Under the pieces are notes generated by a model that was not told where the DNA came from, did not search any database, and worked only from the letters and a program-made list of their open reading frames with translations. Shown piece by piece: positions 63,517 through 64,000 of a stretch of 64,000 nucleotides of DNA. The stretch covers positions 502,077 to 566,076 of the forward strand of contig JH720332.1 of NCBI GenBank assembly GCA_000231825.2, given 5' to 3'. Within the stretch, counting starts at the first letter, position 1. Each line of letters starts with the position of its first letter. This DNA is from Tetrahymena elliotti 4EA (taxonomy: Eukaryota; Ciliophora; Oligohymenophorea; Hymenostomatida; Tetrahymenidae). The translations under genes were made by a program, and so were the position numbers.

Positions 63517-64000
63517 ATGATCCAAAATCCCCATTTACCATCTAACTTTTATCTTAAAAGCCAGTCTTCAGATTAAACAAAGTAAGTTTATTTTATATTA
63601 CTTTTTAAATGAAAAAAAAAAATAATAAAAGAGCTCAACTGAACTCATTTGATGGCTCTTCTTAACCTATTGCCCATCCTCCATAAAAATTCCTTCATAG
63701 ATAAGAAGTTGACTTCTAAACAAAATTAATGATAAAGAGCAGAAATGAATTTCTTAAATCTAACAAGCCTTATGAAATCAGTAAAAAGATATATAATATT
63801 AATTTTTTTTATGAGAATTCAATAATAATTTAATTAGATGCTTCAGCCACGAACATAACAGAGGAAGATGATGATGTATAAATATCTATAAATTCTATCA
63901 ATTCATTGATGACTAAAAACTTCTCATCTTTTCTTGAGTAAGAAGATCAAGATAATAAAATCATTTTTACTTTTTCTGGGAATTTTGATAACCAAATGAA
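63517..64000 (+). CDS. TH1-like array protein, copy 12 (5' part only)
   Basis: The window ends inside the gene. Exons 63517..63581 and 63632..63780, and the one beginning at 63838, keep the family phases (2, then 1). The protein starts M-I-Q-N-P-H-L-P-S, then N-S-F-D-G-S-S-Q-P-I, the acidic run I-T-E-E-D-D-D, I-N-S-I-N-S-L-M-T-K-N-F-S, and F-T-F-S-G-N-F-D-N-Q. No break is seen in this part. In contrast to copy 9, its first intron contains a TGA, which confirms that this intron is real and fixes the equivalent one in copy 9. The docking motif and both domains lie beyond the window. Confidence 0.8.

Noticed and set aside
1..64000. CRISPR array, prokaryotic operons, replication origin
   Set aside because: No regularly spaced repeats, ribosome-binding pattern or prokaryotic gene organisation; genes have introns and ciliate code.

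Overview
The window is about 64 kb of extremely AT-rich nuclear DNA from a ciliate, most likely Tetrahymena or a close relative. The evidence is the genetic code. Real genes are read with TAA and TAG as glutamine and TGA as the only stop, so standard-code translation breaks them into fragments. Introns are short (37 to 312 bases where placed), AT-rich and GT...AG. I saw no telomeric repeat and no obvious chromosome-breakage sequence. The macronuclear or germline origin of the DNA cannot be settled from the window.

The dominant feature is a head-to-tail array of twelve paralogous genes, all on the + strand. They start near 1849, 6579, 10274, 14782, 17878, 21994, 25178, 29993, 38352, 44411, 47808 and 63517 (the last is cut by the window end). 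Eight copies give complete, phase-consistent exon models of 381 to 545 residues. The shared plan has four parts. First comes an acidic, probably disordered N-terminal half carrying three short motifs: N-S-I-N...K-x-F-S-P-F, a K-[KR]-V-[TS]-F motif that fits the PP1 RVxF docking consensus, and an S-K-T-W-E-like motif. Second is a domain whose motif order matches the tail homology 1 (TH1) domain of class I myosins, although no motor domain is present. Third is a linker. Fourth is a C-terminal beta-rich domain. The first intron is phase 2 and every later intron is phase 1. Copy 2 is a clear pseudogene, copy 7 has two frameshifts at T runs, copy 6 has one frame break in an AAT tract, and copies 10 and 11 form a short subfamily without the docking motif.

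Between copies 11 and 12 lie a tRNA-Pro(AGG) gene (49943..50014) and one very large, many-exon gene (about 50910..63036, roughly 3,000 residues). That gene encodes a secreted-then-membrane-anchored protein: signal peptide, many cysteine-rich furin/growth-factor-receptor-like repeats, a long beta-helix-like region with GGG[IY] repeats, and several membrane segments. It resembles the large families of ciliate surface 'transmembrane proteins', but its C-terminus looks short.

Intergenic DNA (1 to 6.5 kb blocks) holds degenerate tandem repeats and several small inverted-repeat, MITE-like elements, often with runs of C or G. One of these, at 34147..34260, is caught as a filled site beside an empty copy of the same flanking repeat. 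Coordinates of the gene models come from reading by eye. Exon boundaries are supported by phase agreement but were not checked with transcripts.
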